Shown: positions 15,846 through 26,000, counted from the first letter of the stretch. The stretch: DNA of 64,000 bases from Acinetobacter sp. ANC 4558 (GCF_002135375.1 NZ_NEGH01000001.1:425442-489441); one strand, 5' to 3'. Translations and numbers: made by a program. Notes: a model not told the origin generated them from the letters alone.

Positions 15846-17303
15846 TTACCAATAACCTAGAAATTTCCACCAAATTCCACCTAAGAATATAAAGATTAAA
15901 ATATTGACGACACTCATCACAAAACCAGCTTTCCACCATTCACCTAAGGTTGTAAATCCTGATCCAAAGACAATAGGTGAGGTACCGGTTGCATAGTGTG
16001 TTAAGGTCATCATAATACTTGATGCTGCAGCCATCATTAATGCAAAATACATTGGTGGGGCGCCAACTGCAATACCGGCAATATAAAAGGCAGAGAACAT
16101 TGCGGTAATATGTGCTGTAGTACTGGCAAATATATAATGTGCATACATATAAGCTAAAAGTAGTAGTAAACTTGCAGGAATCCAACTTAAGCCTATATGG
16201 CTAATTCCTGTTTGTAATACAGTAGAAAACCAAGCAATTAAACCAAGTTTATTTAAAAAAGTGGCCATCATCACTAAGGCTGCAAACCATGTGACAGTAT
16301 CCCAAGCACTTTTTTGCGTAAGCACATCATCCCATGTTAAAACACCTGTTAATAACAGTAATGATAAACCAATAAATGCTGTCGTTGTAGGATCTAAAGA
16401 CCATAAATCACCTAAGAGCATTGCAGGAATACCTGCCCACAAAAGTAATAAAATCCCAAATACACAAAGCATAATAAGTTCATGCAATGTAATCGGTCCC
16501 ATTTCTTTCAATCGTTGCTTAGCAAATTTAGAAGCATCTGGCGTCTTTTTAATTTCAGGAGGGTACATGAAATATAAAATAATAGGCATAACTGCTAAAG
16601 CAACAATTCCAGGTAAAACCATGGCAAGTGCCCAAGTCGTCCAACTTAAATGAATTTCACTATGTGTAGCTTTTGCAATTAAATCGACAATCAGTGGATT
16701 CGGAGCAGTTGCCGTAATGAACATGACAGATGTAATTGGGTTCGAATGGTAATTGACCAGAGCTAAATATTTACCAATTTTCCCTTCTGTGCCTTTTTCA
16801 GGGTCTGAATCAAAACTTGCTGCCATTGATCGAACAATCGGGTGAATAATACCACCACCACGTGCCGTATTACTTGGTGTAACTGGTGCTAAAATAAGCT
16901 CAGACAGTGCAAGGCTATAACCAATGCCGATTGTGCGTCGGCCCCAAACAGCGATAAAGTAATAGCCTAAGCGAGCCCCTAATCCAGTTTTTTGCAATCC
17001 TTTGGAAATCATAATAGATATACCAATTAACCAAATCAAAGGATTTGAAAAGCCACTTAAGGCATCTTTAATGGCTTCGCTAGGAGAGTCAGATGTTACT
17101 CGGGTAATGGCAACAAGCGCAATTGCAATGATGGAAATTGCACCAATTGGTAAAGCTTTACCAATTATGGCGGCAATGACACCTAAGAACATGGCAAAAA
17201 GCAACCATGCATTTGGAGTTACACCGTGAGGAATGGGAATAATAAACCAAATCACACATGCAAGGCCGACTGAAATTAAAGTGGGTATGAGTTTAAATCC
17301 CAT
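15846..17303 (-). CDS. DASS-family (CitT-like) anion/dicarboxylate transporter
   Basis: Inner-membrane protein of 485 residues with at least a dozen hydrophobic segments, matching the divalent anion:sodium symporter family (CitT, TtdT, 2-oxoglutarate/malate translocators; usual length about 480). The substrate-binding signature regions are visible as LILAPVTPSNTARGGG and, later, HYATGTSPIVFGSG. Likely substrates are di- or tricarboxylates, but which one cannot be told. The longest frame starts at 17336; ATG 17303 is preferred because GGAG lies seven bases upstream and the protein then begins with the first membrane helix. It is monocistronic, with its own terminator at 15693-15716 and a long upstream region. 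Confidence 0.9.
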   Translation of the reverse strand: MGFKLIPTLISVGLACVIWFIIPIPHGVTPNAWLLFAMFLGVIAAIIGKALPIGAISIIAIALVAITRVTSDSPSEAIKDALSGFSNPLIWLIGISIMISKGLQKTGLGARLGYYFIAVWGRRTIGIGYSLALSELILAPVTPSNTARGGGIIHPIVRSMAASFDSDPEKGTEGKIGKYLALVNYHSNPITSVMFITATAPNPLIVDLIAKATHSEIHLSWTTWALAMVLPGIVALAVMPIILYFMYPPEIKKTPDASKFAKQRLKEMGPITLHELIMLCVFGILLLLWAGIPAMLLGDLWSLDPTTTAFIGLSLLLLTGVLTWDDVLTQKSAWDTVTWFAALVMMATFLNKLGLIAWFSTVLQTGISHIGLSWIPASLLLLLAYMYAHYIFASTTAHITAMFSAFYIAGIAVGAPPMYFALMMAAASSIMMTLTHYATGTSPIVFGSGFTTLGEWWKAGFVMSVVNILIFIFLGGIWWKFLGYW

Positions 17304-17882
17304 TGAGGATACTCCAGAATACATAATTATTATCATGTAATATTTTGATAAATATATGTAATATTGTTGAAATTAATTTTTTTTAAATCATTTTTTTACG
17401 GCTACATCATATGATTAAATCCAGTAAAAATCATATATTTTTTTAGTTAATTTTATAAACAACCTTAATTTTTATTCATATAAAATATTAAGTAATAAAT
17501 GAATTTTTTAAGTAAATTTGTAAATACTCAAGATTTCTTGATGTTTTTGAGAGGAATATAAAAACTAAATATGAAGAGAAATTTTGTGTTTTTCAGTAAA
17601 TTAAGATGAACGACATATTAAAATATTATGTGAAATTTATTCTAAATGAAAAAAGAGGTGAACTTAGAATATTGAGTAAATTCAGTTGTGAAATTGTTTG
17701 GATTCAAAATTTTAAATTATTATAGTTATGCAGATACAGTTAAGATTCAAAACATTACATGATCTTCAATGTTTTAAGTCATTTTTTTTATATATTCTAT
17801 AACGAAATTGCATAGTTCTGCTAAAATTGAGAGAATTAAGTAATCTGTAAAGATGCTTTACCACATTGGATAGGACGATAAG
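17304..17882. other. 579-base divergent intergenic region
   Basis: AT-rich region between the minus-strand transporter and the plus-strand kdsD operon, which must hold both promoters. I see no gene, repeat or confident promoter in it. Confidence 0.5.
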
Positions 17883-18875
17883 TTGAACGCTGAAAATAAG
17901 CCAAAATTGATCAATTTTCAAGAAGTTGCTTTGGCAACTTTAAGTATTGAAGAACATGCGATAAGAGTTTTGGCCAATCAAATTGATGATCGTTTTACCC
18001 AAGCATGCGAAATTATTTTGCAATGTAAAGGGCGTTTAGTGGTCACGGGTATGGGAAAATCAGGTCATATTGGTCGTAAAATGGCTGCTACTTTTGCCTC
18101 TACAGGAACGCCTTCATTTTTTATGCATCCAGGTGAAGCTGGGCATGGTGATTTGGGAATGTTGGTGCGTGGTGATGTATTAATTGCGATTTCTAATTCA
18201 GGCAAAAGCGATGAAATTATGATGCTTATGCCACTGATTAAACATTTGGGCGTTCCACTGATTACGATTAGTCGAGATGACACAGGACCGATGCCACAAA
18301 GTTCAGATGTTGCATTAACTTTAGGGGATGTAGAAGAAGCATGTCCATTAGGTTTGGCTCCAACTTCGAGTACAACTGCAACCTTAGCTTTGGGTGATGC
18401 ACTTGCTGTAGCACTTCTTGAAGCACGTGGATTTACTGCGGATGATTTTGCGAGATCACATCCTGCGGGTGCACTTGGTAAGCGTTTACTTCTTCAAGTT
18501 AAGCACTTAATGCACACAGGTGACGAACTTCCTAAAGTTTCACCAAATACACCGATGAATAAAGTATTGTATGAAATTTCAAATAAGCGTTTAGGTTTAA
18601 CAACGGTAGTTGATGAAAATAATACATTATTGGGTATTTTTACCGATGGTGATTTACGACGTTTAATTGATAAACAACAAGGCTTTGATGTCAATTTAAA
18701 TGTTTCTGAAGTAATGACAAAAAAACCGTCTACAATTTCTGAAGAAGCAAAAGCTGTAAAAGCATTAGAAGCATTACGAGATAAAAAAATTAACCAATTT
18801 ATTGTAGTGAATGATGCTCAACAAGTAATTGGTGTAATTAGTATGCATGACTTAATTCAGGCAGGAGTGAATTAA
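17883..18875 (+). CDS. kdsD: Arabinose-5-phosphate isomerase
   Basis: Converts ribulose 5-phosphate to arabinose 5-phosphate, first step toward Kdo for LPS inner core. The 330 residues comprise a SIS sugar-isomerase domain (about 40-175, with VVTGMGKSGHIGRKMA and the S-N-S-G-K-S phosphate-binding segment) and two CBS domains (about 205-330). Start codon is TTG 17883 because no ATG lies ahead of the conserved N-terminus. kdsC begins directly after its stop, and the order kdsD-kdsC-lptC-lptA-lptB is the classical LPS gene cluster. Confidence 0.96.
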   Translation: MNAENKPKLINFQEVALATLSIEEHAIRVLANQIDDRFTQACEIILQCKGRLVVTGMGKSGHIGRKMAATFASTGTPSFFMHPGEAGHGDLGMLVRGDVLIAISNSGKSDEIMMLMPLIKHLGVPLITISRDDTGPMPQSSDVALTLGDVEEACPLGLAPTSSTTATLALGDALAVALLEARGFTADDFARSHPAGALGKRLLLQVKHLMHTGDELPKVSPNTPMNKVLYEISNKRLGLTTVVDENNTLLGIFTDGDLRRLIDKQQGFDVNLNVSEVMTKKPSTISEEAKAVKALEALRDKKINQFIVVNDAQQVIGVISMHDLIQAGVN

Positions 18876-19415
18876 ATGGCATCTTATATTTTGTTAGAAC
18901 AAGCACGTCATATTGAAGCTTTAGTTTTAGATGTAGATGGAATATTAAGTGATGGTTTTGTGACATTAACCAATTCTGGTGATGAAATTAAATCATTTGA
19001 TATTCGTGATGGTTTAGGTATGAAGCTTGTACAGCAAGCAGGTGTTAAAGTTATTATTATTACAGGTCGTAAAAGTCATATTGTTGAAAAGCGGATGTCG
19101 GATCTGGGCGTAGACTTGGTGTTTCAAGGGCGTGAAGATAAAGGTATTGCATTAAAGGAAGCCTGTGCTCAATTCAATCTCTCTCCTGAGGATTGTTTAT
19201 ATATGGGGGATGATTGGCCTGACTTATCCGCTTTTGCGATTGCAGGAATGAAAGTTACGGTACCAAATGGTCATATTGAAGTACGTCGTCGTGCAGATTT
19301 AGTTACACAAGCAATGGGTGGGCGAGGTGCTGTGCGTGAAATTTGCGATATGATCTTAATGGCAAAAGGCGTATACTCAAATTTACTTGAACAATATGTC
19401 GCAATCCCTAAATAA
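18876..19415 (+). CDS. kdsC: 3-deoxy-D-manno-octulosonate 8-phosphate phosphatase
   Basis: HAD-superfamily phosphatase of 179 residues that dephosphorylates Kdo-8-phosphate to Kdo. The HAD motif LDVDGILSDG has the nucleophile Asp19 and Asp21; motif III/IV appears as YMGDDWPDL. It has the short tetrameric KdsC form without a cap domain. ATG 18876 directly follows the kdsD stop, with GGAG inside the end of kdsD as ribosome binding site. Cytoplasmic. Confidence 0.96.
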   Translation: MASYILLEQARHIEALVLDVDGILSDGFVTLTNSGDEIKSFDIRDGLGMKLVQQAGVKVIIITGRKSHIVEKRMSDLGVDLVFQGREDKGIALKEACAQFNLSPEDCLYMGDDWPDLSAFAIAGMKVTVPNGHIEVRRRADLVTQAMGGRGAVREICDMILMAKGVYSNLLEQYVAIPK

Positions 19416-19454
19416 TGTTATATAGAATCGAAAGTTTGAGTTAAATAAGCCGCT

Positions 19455-19997
19455 ATGGATACAAAAAACTTATATATTACGGCATTGATAGTAGGCGCTT
19501 TGAGTGCTGGATATTATTATTACAGTGGTAAAAGTAAAAAACTCGATGTTGATTCTGCGAGAAATGTAACGTATGTTGCTGAAAAAATTAATTTAACTCA
19601 AACGAACGAAAAAGGTCAGGTATACATTCAGGCTCAAGCAGATCGTCTTGTACAAGATGAATCTAAAGGCACATCACAGTTAGATAATTTCCACGCACAA
19701 AGCTATCAAAATGGCGTCATGGATGGTACTTTTTATGCAAAAGTTGCCTATGGCTATGATGATAATCAGCGTGTCGTATTATCTGATCAGGTGTTGGTGA
19801 CACGCTTGTTACCAAATGGAAAAATGACTTTAACCACGACGGAACTTACGGGATTTCCTGAAACAAAAGAAATTGAAACAGATAAGCAGGTTGTCATTGA
19901 TAGCCCGCAATCTAAATTAATTAGTCAAGGATTAAAGGCTAATTTAGAAAACGGTCAGTACGAGTTTTTTTCTGTTAGAGGCACATATGAACCATAA
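19455..19997 (+). CDS. lptC: LPS export protein LptC
   Basis: Bitopic inner-membrane protein of 180 residues: a single N-terminal membrane helix (about 4-22) followed by a periplasmic beta-jellyroll that passes LPS from LptBFG to LptA. The sequence YVAEKINLTQTNEKGQVYIQAQADR and the later TTTELTGFPETKEIETDK follow the LptC pattern. The 3' end overlaps the start of lptA by 11 bases, implying coupled translation. lptF/lptG are not in the window. Confidence 0.92.
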   Translation: MDTKNLYITALIVGALSAGYYYYSGKSKKLDVDSARNVTYVAEKINLTQTNEKGQVYIQAQADRLVQDESKGTSQLDNFHAQSYQNGVMDGTFYAKVAYGYDDNQRVVLSDQVLVTRLLPNGKMTLTTTELTGFPETKEIETDKQVVIDSPQSKLISQGLKANLENGQYEFFSVRGTYEP

Positions 19998-20553
19998 GAC
20001 TAAGCTTACACATATGAATATGTTTTTGAAGCAAACCTTAGTTGTAGGCTTGGCATCCATAATTACCAATGTGGCTTTTGCATTACCATCAGATCGTCAG
20101 CAGCCTATTCAATTGGTTGCAGATAAAGCAACATATAATGAAAAAACAGGTGTGAATACCTATACGGGTAATGTCATTGTTGATCAAGGAACAATGCGTT
20201 TACAAGCAAATGCCATTGTTGCCAATTTTAATGAGAAAAAAGATATTACTACGATTACCGCAAATGGTAGTCCTGCAAAGTTTCAACAAAAAATGGATGT
20301 AAATAAAGGTTTTGCAAAAGGGCAAGCCCAAAAAATTGTTTATAATGCGCAAACTGGTATTATTACTTTAACTGGAAATGCTTATCTTGAACAAGATGGA
20401 TCAAGCATTAAAGGTGCTGTATTACGTTATAGTATGAATAAAGGTGATATTGAAGCACTTGGTTCATCGAGTGAAGCGGGTACATCTAAAGGACGGGTTG
20501 AAATTGTGATTCCACCATCAAGTCAAAAATCCTTCCCAGGAGCTCGTGATTAA
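19987..20553 (+). CDS. lptA: Periplasmic LPS-binding protein LptA
   Basis: Periplasmic bridge protein of 188 residues that carries LPS to the outer membrane. Signal peptide to about residue 32 (ending NVAFA before LPSDRQQP), then the LptA/OstA fold with repeated [11 protein letters not shown] and [13 protein letters not shown] strands. ATG 19987 is preferred, with AGAGG about six bases ahead; ATG 20014 is a shorter alternative giving a more compact signal peptide. Its stop overlaps the lptB start (TAATG). Confidence 0.94.
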   Translation: MNHKTKLTHMNMFLKQTLVVGLASIITNVAFALPSDRQQPIQLVADKATYNEKTGVNTYTGNVIVDQGTMRLQANAIVANFNEKKDITTITANGSPAKFQQKMDVNKGFAKGQAQKIVYNAQTGIITLTGNAYLEQDGSSIKGAVLRYSMNKGDIEALGSSSEAGTSKGRVEIVIPPSSQKSFPGARD

Positions 20554-21299
20554 TGGAAAATCAAGTTAATTCGGCTCAAGTCTTATGTATTAAGCATATT
20601 GCAAAAAACTATAATAAACGCTGGGTGGTTAAAGATGTATCATTCACTATGAAAAGTGGTGAAATTGTAGGGTTATTAGGACCTAATGGTGCAGGAAAAA
20701 CAACCAGCTTTTATATGGTTGTCGGTTTGGTGCGGATGGATAAGGGGGAGATTCATCTTGATGGTCTAGATCTGTCCAATTTAGCAATGCATGAACGTGC
20801 ACGACAAGGGATTGGCTATTTACCACAAGAAGCATCTATTTTTAGAAAATTGTCGATTGCAGACAATATTATGGCTATTCTTGAAACGCGCAAAGATTTG
20901 AATAAGCAACAACGCCATGAACGTTTAAATGAATTATTAAGTGATTTTAAAATTACTCATATTCGAGATTCTTTAGGAATGAGTGTTTCTGGTGGTGAGC
21001 GTCGTCGTGCTGAAATTGCTCGAGCATTGGCTGCAAATCCTAAATTCATGTTGTTAGATGAACCGTTTGCAGGTGTCGATCCAATTTCTGTAGGCGATAT
21101 TAAAGATATTATTATTGATTTAAAAAATCGTGGTATTGGTGTTTTAATTACAGATCATAATGTACGTGAAACATTAACCATTTGTGAGCGTGCTTATATT
21201 GTCAGTGAAGGCTCTGTGATTGCTGAAGGTGCACCTACTGATATTCTGAATAATGAAATGGTTAGACAAGTGTATTTAGGTGAAGATTTCGTCGTTTAA
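20553..21299 (+). CDS. lptB: LPS export ABC transporter ATP-binding protein LptB
   Basis: Cytoplasmic ATPase of the LptBFG transporter, 248 residues. Walker [10 protein letters not shown] (43-51), Q-loop [12 protein letters not shown], signature SVSGGERRR, Walker [13 protein letters not shown] and switch His in ITDHNVRET are all intact. The start overlaps the last base of the lptA stop. An intrinsic terminator follows at 21334-21360, closing the five-gene operon; rpoN, which follows lptB in many gammaproteobacteria, is absent here. Confidence 0.98.
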   Translation: MENQVNSAQVLCIKHIAKNYNKRWVVKDVSFTMKSGEIVGLLGPNGAGKTTSFYMVVGLVRMDKGEIHLDGLDLSNLAMHERARQGIGYLPQEASIFRKLSIADNIMAILETRKDLNKQQRHERLNELLSDFKITHIRDSLGMSVSGGERRRAEIARALAANPKFMLLDEPFAGVDPISVGDIKDIIIDLKNRGIGVLITDHNVRETLTICERAYIVSEGSVIAEGAPTDILNNEMVRQVYLGEDFVV

Positions 21300-21333
21300 A
21301 ATTTTTATTGTTCAACTATTTTATTTGAATATC

Positions 21334-21360
21334 AAAAGTCTCTTATTAGGGGCTTTTTTT
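21334..21360 (+). terminator. Terminator of the kds-lpt operon
   Basis: aaaagtctct (21334-21343) pairs with aggggctttt (21348-21357), two G-U pairs, then more T. Confidence 0.8.
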
Positions 21361-21427
21361 AATGGCAGATTTAAAGAGATTTTTATATGAGGTCTAAATT
21401 CTAATTAAATTCAGGTTATGATGTTAG

Positions 21428-22054
21428 GTGAATAATTTTGTCTATGATGTTGGTATGCCTTTTACAATTTCAACCTTAGTGAGTTTTGAAGAAGAAATAA
21501 AAAAAAGTCGATTTCAAGCGATTGCTGTGCCTGTTGAAAATGAACAAGCTGTAAAAGATTTTCTAGAAGCATATAAAGATATGAGTACGACTCACCAATG
21601 CTGGGCGTGGAAAATTGGGAATCAACTTCGATTTAATGATGATGGTGAGCCTTCTGGAACAGCAGGTAGGCCAATTTTAGCGACCATAGAAGGGAATGAG
21701 CTCACTAATGTTTTAGTCTTGGTCAATCGTTGGTATGGTGGTGTTAAATTAGGAACAGGTGGTCTTGTTCGTGCGTATGGGGGATGTGCTGGAAAATGCT
21801 TGCTCTTAGCAGAAAAAATAGAATTAATTGAAAAGAAACAAGTGGCTTTTTCATGTCTGTTTAATGAATGGGCTATTTTTCAATATGAGTTGAACCAACA
21901 AAAAATTGAATATCTTGAAGAATATACAGCAGATGGTGTAAATATTTTAGCATGGCTACAACTCGATCAGATTGCATCAATCTCGCTTAAAATTCGAGAT
22001 ATGACCAGAGGGCGTGTGAGTTTAAAGGTGCTGGATGAAGAGGTTAAACCATGA
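21428..22054 (+). CDS. yigZ: YigZ/IMPACT-family protein
   Basis: A 208-residue protein of the UPF0029/IMPACT family. The N-terminal domain shows the landmarks EEEIKKSRFQAIAVPV, the HQCWAWKIG and DDGEPSGTAGRPIL stretch, and NRWYGGVKLGTGGLVRAYG. The C-terminal alpha/beta domain (about 135-208) resembles the EF-G domain IV-like part. Role is uncertain; homologues bind ribosomes or nucleic acids. Start could be GTG 21428 or ATG 21455; neither has a strong Shine-Dalgarno sequence. It overlaps the following acyltransferase gene by four bases. Confidence 0.9.
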   Translation: MNNFVYDVGMPFTISTLVSFEEEIKKSRFQAIAVPVENEQAVKDFLEAYKDMSTTHQCWAWKIGNQLRFNDDGEPSGTAGRPILATIEGNELTNVLVLVNRWYGGVKLGTGGLVRAYGGCAGKCLLLAEKIELIEKKQVAFSCLFNEWAIFQYELNQQKIEYLEEYTADGVNILAWLQLDQIASISLKIRDMTRGRVSLKVLDEEVKP

Positions 22055-22665
22055 GTGAAGATTCATTATTAAAATATAGAGAACAGCATAAACATCGATT
22101 GAATTATATGCCATGGTTATATTGGTCACTTAAGCCGAAAAATCGGAATTGGGCAGAACAATGGCAACAAGAATATCAAGCATATTTAATGGAAATGGAA
22201 ACTGTTGAAATTGGGAAAAATTGTTTTATTTCTCCTTTAGCACATATTTTTGCAGAACCTGGTCGTAAAATTATTATTGGCGATAATACTTTTATTGCGG
22301 CAGATTGTACGCTTCATGGTCCTTTAAATATTGGTCATGAGGTTGCGATTAATCATCATTGTATTTTAGATGGCGGGCGCGCAGGAATTAAATTAGGAAA
22401 CCAAGTTCGTATTGCTGCATATAGTCATTTATATGCATTTGATCATGGCATAGATTTAGCTCAACCCATTTATCAACAAGCAGTACGTTCTCAAGGAATA
22501 GAAATTGGCAATGATGTCTGGCTGGGTGCGCATGTGGGGATTAAAGATGGCGTTAAAATTGCAGATCAGGCAGTTGTTGGAATGAACAGTATGGTCACCA
22601 AAGATATTGCTCAGAAAGAAATTGTTGCAGGGAATCCAGCAAAATTTATCCGGTTACGCGCTTAA
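22051..22665 (+). CDS. Hexapeptide-repeat acyltransferase
   Basis: A 204-residue member of the left-handed beta-helix transferase group. Repeats such as IIIGDNTFIAADCTL, INIGHEVAINHHCIL and IEIGNDVWLGAHVGIKDGV are visible from about residue 60 to the end, with catalytic-type histidines in AINHHC and YAFDHG. The end AGNPAKFIR is the standard closing motif. Acceptor unknown; sugar or LPS-related O-acetylation is usual for this type. Starts inside the end of yigZ (ATGA), so the two are co-translated. Confidence 0.88.
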   Translation: MSEDSLLKYREQHKHRLNYMPWLYWSLKPKNRNWAEQWQQEYQAYLMEMETVEIGKNCFISPLAHIFAEPGRKIIIGDNTFIAADCTLHGPLNIGHEVAINHHCILDGGRAGIKLGNQVRIAAYSHLYAFDHGIDLAQPIYQQAVRSQGIEIGNDVWLGAHVGIKDGVKIADQAVVGMNSMVTKDIAQKEIVAGNPAKFIRLRA

Positions 22666-22705
22666 ATTGTGATTGAAGTATTTTTAATGTTTCAATAGAA
22701 ATTAC

Positions 22706-22731
22706 AAAAGAGCTGCATGTGCAGCTCTTTT
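22706..22731. terminator. Bidirectional terminator between convergent genes
   Basis: aaaagagctgca (22706-22717) and tgcagctctttt (22720-22731) form an almost perfect palindrome with T runs on both strands, between the acyltransferase (plus) and the alcohol dehydrogenase (minus). Confidence 0.9.
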
Positions 22732-22757
22732 CTTAGAGAATTATTTAAATTTTTTCT

Positions 22758-23780
22758 TTAGAAATCAGCTTTTAAAACGATACGATATCGTGCTTTTCCT
22801 GAGTGGAGTCGTTCAAGCGCATCATTTATTTTTGACATTGGATATAATTCAATTTGTGGTGCAATATTTTTGCGTGCTGCAAATTGCAATAATTGACGTA
22901 AAGCAAAAGGCGATCCAGTTGGTGAACCAGAAACGGACTTGGCTCCTCCAATGAGTGAAACGGTTGGAATAGCTAATGGCTCTAATACAACACCGACCAT
23001 ATGCATTGTTCCATTTGGTGCCAAAGTACCTAAATATGCATTCCAATCGAGCGTGACATTGACCGTGCATAAAATTAAATCAAATTTACCTGCGTGTTCT
23101 TTAAGCACTGAACTATTACGACTATTGACAACATGATCTGCCCCCATTGCTTTGAGTTCATCTGTTTTGTCAAGACTAGAAGTAAATGCAGTAATTTCAC
23201 AACCCCATGCTTTAAGCAATTTAATGGCAATATGACCTAAACCACCAATTCCAATCACACCAACATGATGTACTGCTTGAATTTGATGTTTGACAATGGG
23301 ATCAAATACTGTAATTCCACCACAAAGAAGTGGACCTGCACTTTCAGGGTCTAAATTCTCAGGTAATGGAATAATCCATTGCCAATCTGCACGAACTTTA
23401 TCGGCAAAACCGCCTGCATGCCCGATAATCGTTGATTGCTTCTGACCTGTACATAAAACTTGTTGTCCACTAATGCACGAATCACAATATTGGCAGCTTT
23501 CTGCTGTCCAGCCAATTCCTACACGTTGTCCGATTTTTAAACCTTTTGCTTCAGAACCTAATTGAGAGATTGTTCCAATGATTTCATGTCCAGCTACGAC
23601 TGGATAAACGGAAATACCCCATTCATTGTTAATCACCGATGCATCAGAATGGCAAAGACCACAGTATTCAACGTTGACTTCAACCTGATGTGGATGTAAT
23701 TCACCTGCATCAAATTCATATGGGACTAGAGGCGCACCAGCTTCGAGTGCCGCATAGGCATGAACTATATTATCAGTCAT
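22758..23780 (-). CDS. Zinc-dependent alcohol/aldehyde dehydrogenase
   Basis: Medium-chain dehydrogenase of 340 residues. Catalytic zinc site: Cys40 (CGLCHSD) and His65-Glu66 (AGHE). Structural zinc site: Cys96, Cys99, Cys102, Cys110. The Rossmann motif GIGGLG follows near residue 178. The pattern is that of the YahK/cinnamyl-alcohol-type NADP-dependent enzymes that reduce aldehydes. Cofactor preference is inferred from the family. It stands alone, divergent from the uspA-like gene. Confidence 0.92.
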   Translation of the reverse strand: MTDNIVHAYAALEAGAPLVPYEFDAGELHPHQVEVNVEYCGLCHSDASVINNEWGISVYPVVAGHEIIGTISQLGSEAKGLKIGQRVGIGWTAESCQYCDSCISGQQVLCTGQKQSTIIGHAGGFADKVRADWQWIIPLPENLDPESAGPLLCGGITVFDPIVKHQIQAVHHVGVIGIGGLGHIAIKLLKAWGCEITAFTSSLDKTDELKAMGADHVVNSRNSSVLKEHAGKFDLILCTVNVTLDWNAYLGTLAPNGTMHMVGVVLEPLAIPTVSLIGGAKSVSGSPTGSPFALRQLLQFAARKNIAPQIELYPMSKINDALERLHSGKARYRIVLKADF

Positions 23781-24175
23781 TTTTTAATCCTTATGTGGAC
23801 ATTGAAGAAATATCAAGATTAAGCGTAGGTAGATGTTCACTTAAAAGTATGAGATTAGAGATGTCTTGGAAAGACTTTTATAAATCTTTCCATGTGAAGT
23901 ATAACAGATGATTTTTACCATAATAATGATGTTCTAGTCTGTATATATTGAATTTCAATATTACAAATCGACACGATTGAGTTAGAGAGATGTTATTCTA
24001 AAATATTGCACATGGAATACATTAATTGTCTTTTTAATACAGTTTTTTGATTTTGATGATATGTTTTCAATTAAAAAATAACATAAATAACCTATTACTA
24101 GATGAAATTTACTGAACTTATATGCTAGTTTTAAGAAAAGGTATAACCAAAAATATATAAACTTTGGAGGCTACT
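23781..24175. other. Divergent intergenic region (395 bases)
   Basis: Must contain the promoters of the dehydrogenase (minus) and uspA-like gene (plus). AT-rich; no gene, repeat or confident promoter box seen. Confidence 0.45.
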
Positions 24176-25018
24176 ATGAAACGGGTAATTGCTTGTATTG
24201 ATTCATCTCCATGCACACATGCTTTAGCCGATGCTGCGGCATGGATTGCGAAAAAAACACATAGAGAGCTCGTATTATTACAAATTTTAGATTATTACCC
24301 TGCAAGTTACCATTTGGGAGAAATTAGTGGTGTTATTGGCTTTGAAAGCAATGCCATGTTGCTTAAGGAGTTGGCTGAGTTAGAACAAAAACAAAGTGAT
24401 ATTGCTTTAGAATATAGCAATAATCTACTTAATTATATTTCAGAAATAATTACAGAGAAACATGGTATAGAGGTTTCACATTTACAAGAAAAAGGTGATT
24501 TTTTAGAGCAAAGTTTTTCGTTACTGAGAGAAGATGACATTGCCGTTCTTGGTCGTGTTGGGGAGCGATCAGCTGAAAAAAATAAAACATTAGGTAGTAA
24601 TGTTGAAAATTTTATTCGTGGTGCAAACTGTACCATTATGACGGTGGGTGAGACATTTAAACCGCCAACACGATTCATTTTTGCCTATGAGTTTTCACCC
24701 ACGTGTACAAAAATGGTCAAACGAATTGCACAGAGTGATTTACTGCGATTATTACAATGCCATTTACTGTATGTTGGTGATCATCCTGAAATTTTAGAAG
24801 AGCCAGCATCCTATTTAGTTGAGGCAGGATTAGATGTTGTAACTGAATATCGATATGGAGATGTGGCAGAAAACATTTTGGAATATCAAAAGGAACATGG
24901 GATTCAACTTATTGTTATGGGTGCATTTAGTCACAGTAAAATTCATCAATTTTTCTTGGGAAGTATCACAACATCGATTTTTAGAAATGTCGAAATTCCA
25001 TTATTGGTGACGAAGTAG
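24176..25018 (+). CDS. Tandem universal stress protein (UspA family)
   Basis: A 280-residue cytoplasmic protein with two Usp domains. The first begins MKRVIACIDSSP; the second begins around RFIFAYEFSPT and ends with the ATP-binding type motif GAFSHSKIHQFFLGS. ATG 24176 is chosen because GGAGG lies at 24166-24170; the longer frame starts at TTG inside that ribosome binding site. Such tandem proteins are induced in stress and stationary phase. Followed by an inverted repeat at 25064-25098. Confidence 0.93.
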   Translation: MKRVIACIDSSPCTHALADAAAWIAKKTHRELVLLQILDYYPASYHLGEISGVIGFESNAMLLKELAELEQKQSDIALEYSNNLLNYISEIITEKHGIEVSHLQEKGDFLEQSFSLLREDDIAVLGRVGERSAEKNKTLGSNVENFIRGANCTIMTVGETFKPPTRFIFAYEFSPTCTKMVKRIAQSDLLRLLQCHLLYVGDHPEILEEPASYLVEAGLDVVTEYRYGDVAENILEYQKEHGIQLIVMGAFSHSKIHQFFLGSITTSIFRNVEIPLLVTK

Positions 25019-25063
25019 CTGAATATTTCGATATGATATGTTAAAAAACAATCTATTAGATCA

Positions 25064-25098
25064 ATAGAGTTATCCGCATTATTTGTGGATAACTCTAT
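25064..25098. repeat. Inverted repeat carrying two DnaA-box-like sequences
   Basis: atagagttatcc (25064-25075) and ggataactctat (25087-25098) form a perfect 12-bp stem with an 11-base loop. Within it TTATCCGCA (25070-25078) and TGTGGATAA (25084-25092) are inverted copies of the DnaA box, the second a perfect match to TTATCCACA. The site lies between convergent genes where it may simply act as a terminator; there is no T run. Confidence 0.55.
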
Positions 25099-25166
25099 GG
25101 ACACTATTTATATCTATATGATAATTAATAATAAATAAAAAAAGATGGTTTTTTATACATAAGTGC

Positions 25167-25832
25167 TTATTTGACAATTGCTAATGCAAAACCGTCATGT
25201 CCTTTGCATCCTACAGTTTGTATTGCTGTACATGACAAAATTTGTGGGTGGTTTTGCATGGCTTGAAATACATTACGTAAGCCCTCAATACTTGGTTTAT
25301 GGTTTACAGCATTTAAAATATCACCTGAGCGAATGACATTGTCTAAGAAGATAATCGTGCCAGAGTGGGAAAGCTTAAGACTTAACTCTAAATATTCAGG
25401 ATAACTTTGTTTATCTGCATCAATAAAAATAAAATCAAAAGTTTCAAAATCCTCAGGAAGGCTGCGTAAAACATCCGCTGCACGTCCAATTCTTAAGTCG
25501 ATGGTTTGAGGAAGTTTGGCATTATTAATGTTTTCTTGCCCGATTGCTGCATTTGTATCTCGACCTTCAATCGTCAGAATATAACCATCATCAGGTAATC
25601 CACGAGCAAGCCATATAGTGCTATATGCAGCAAATGTTCCTAATTCTAAAACACGTTTGCAATGATTCATTTGAATCAACATTTGTAAAAGCATGCCTTG
25701 GTTGGGTGCAACTGCGAGATGATCTGGAAAGCCTTTTGCCTCAGTGTTATCTAGCGTTTGTTTTAAAATGGGATCATCTGGAATTAAATGTGAATCGATA
25801 AAATTATCAACGTCTGTCCACATTTGTTGCAT
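25167..25832 (-). CDS. SAM-dependent O-methyltransferase
   Basis: A 221-residue class I methyltransferase of the catechol/caffeoyl-CoA O-methyltransferase type (COG4122). Motif I is VLELGTFAAYSTIWLA, followed by the acidic ribose-binding region (TIEGRD), FDFIFIDADKQSYPEY with the metal-binding Asp residues, and FLDNVIRSGD. Substrate unknown. Monocistronic; starts at an ATG with GGTGACG in front. Confidence 0.92.
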   Translation of the reverse strand: MQQMWTDVDNFIDSHLIPDDPILKQTLDNTEAKGFPDHLAVAPNQGMLLQMLIQMNHCKRVLELGTFAAYSTIWLARGLPDDGYILTIEGRDTNAAIGQENINNAKLPQTIDLRIGRAADVLRSLPEDFETFDFIFIDADKQSYPEYLELSLKLSHSGTIIFLDNVIRSGDILNAVNHKPSIEGLRNVFQAMQNHPQILSCTAIQTVGCKGHDGFALAIVK

Positions 25833-25960
25833 AGTTCGTCACCTTTATTTTGATGAATGCATTTTATACTTTTCTAACTATACTGCAATTTTTTCCATAC
25901 AAATCTTTTGCAAAGAGGGTGTTTCGGATGGTTAATTTGATTTATATTTTTACATTGGTT

Positions 25961-26000
25961 AAAAAACCATCAGAAGTTGTATTTAAACTCCTGATGGTTT
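25961..26000 (-). terminator. Terminator of the M15-like lipoprotein gene
   Basis: aaaccatcag (25964-25973) and ctgatggttt (25991-26000); the A run from 25961 provides a U tract on the minus strand, a few bases past the stop of the minus-strand gene at 26004. Confidence 0.85.

Noticed and set aside
25064..25098. Replication origin
   Set aside because: Only two DnaA-like boxes, no AT-rich unwinding element with more boxes, and no dnaA or dnaN nearby.
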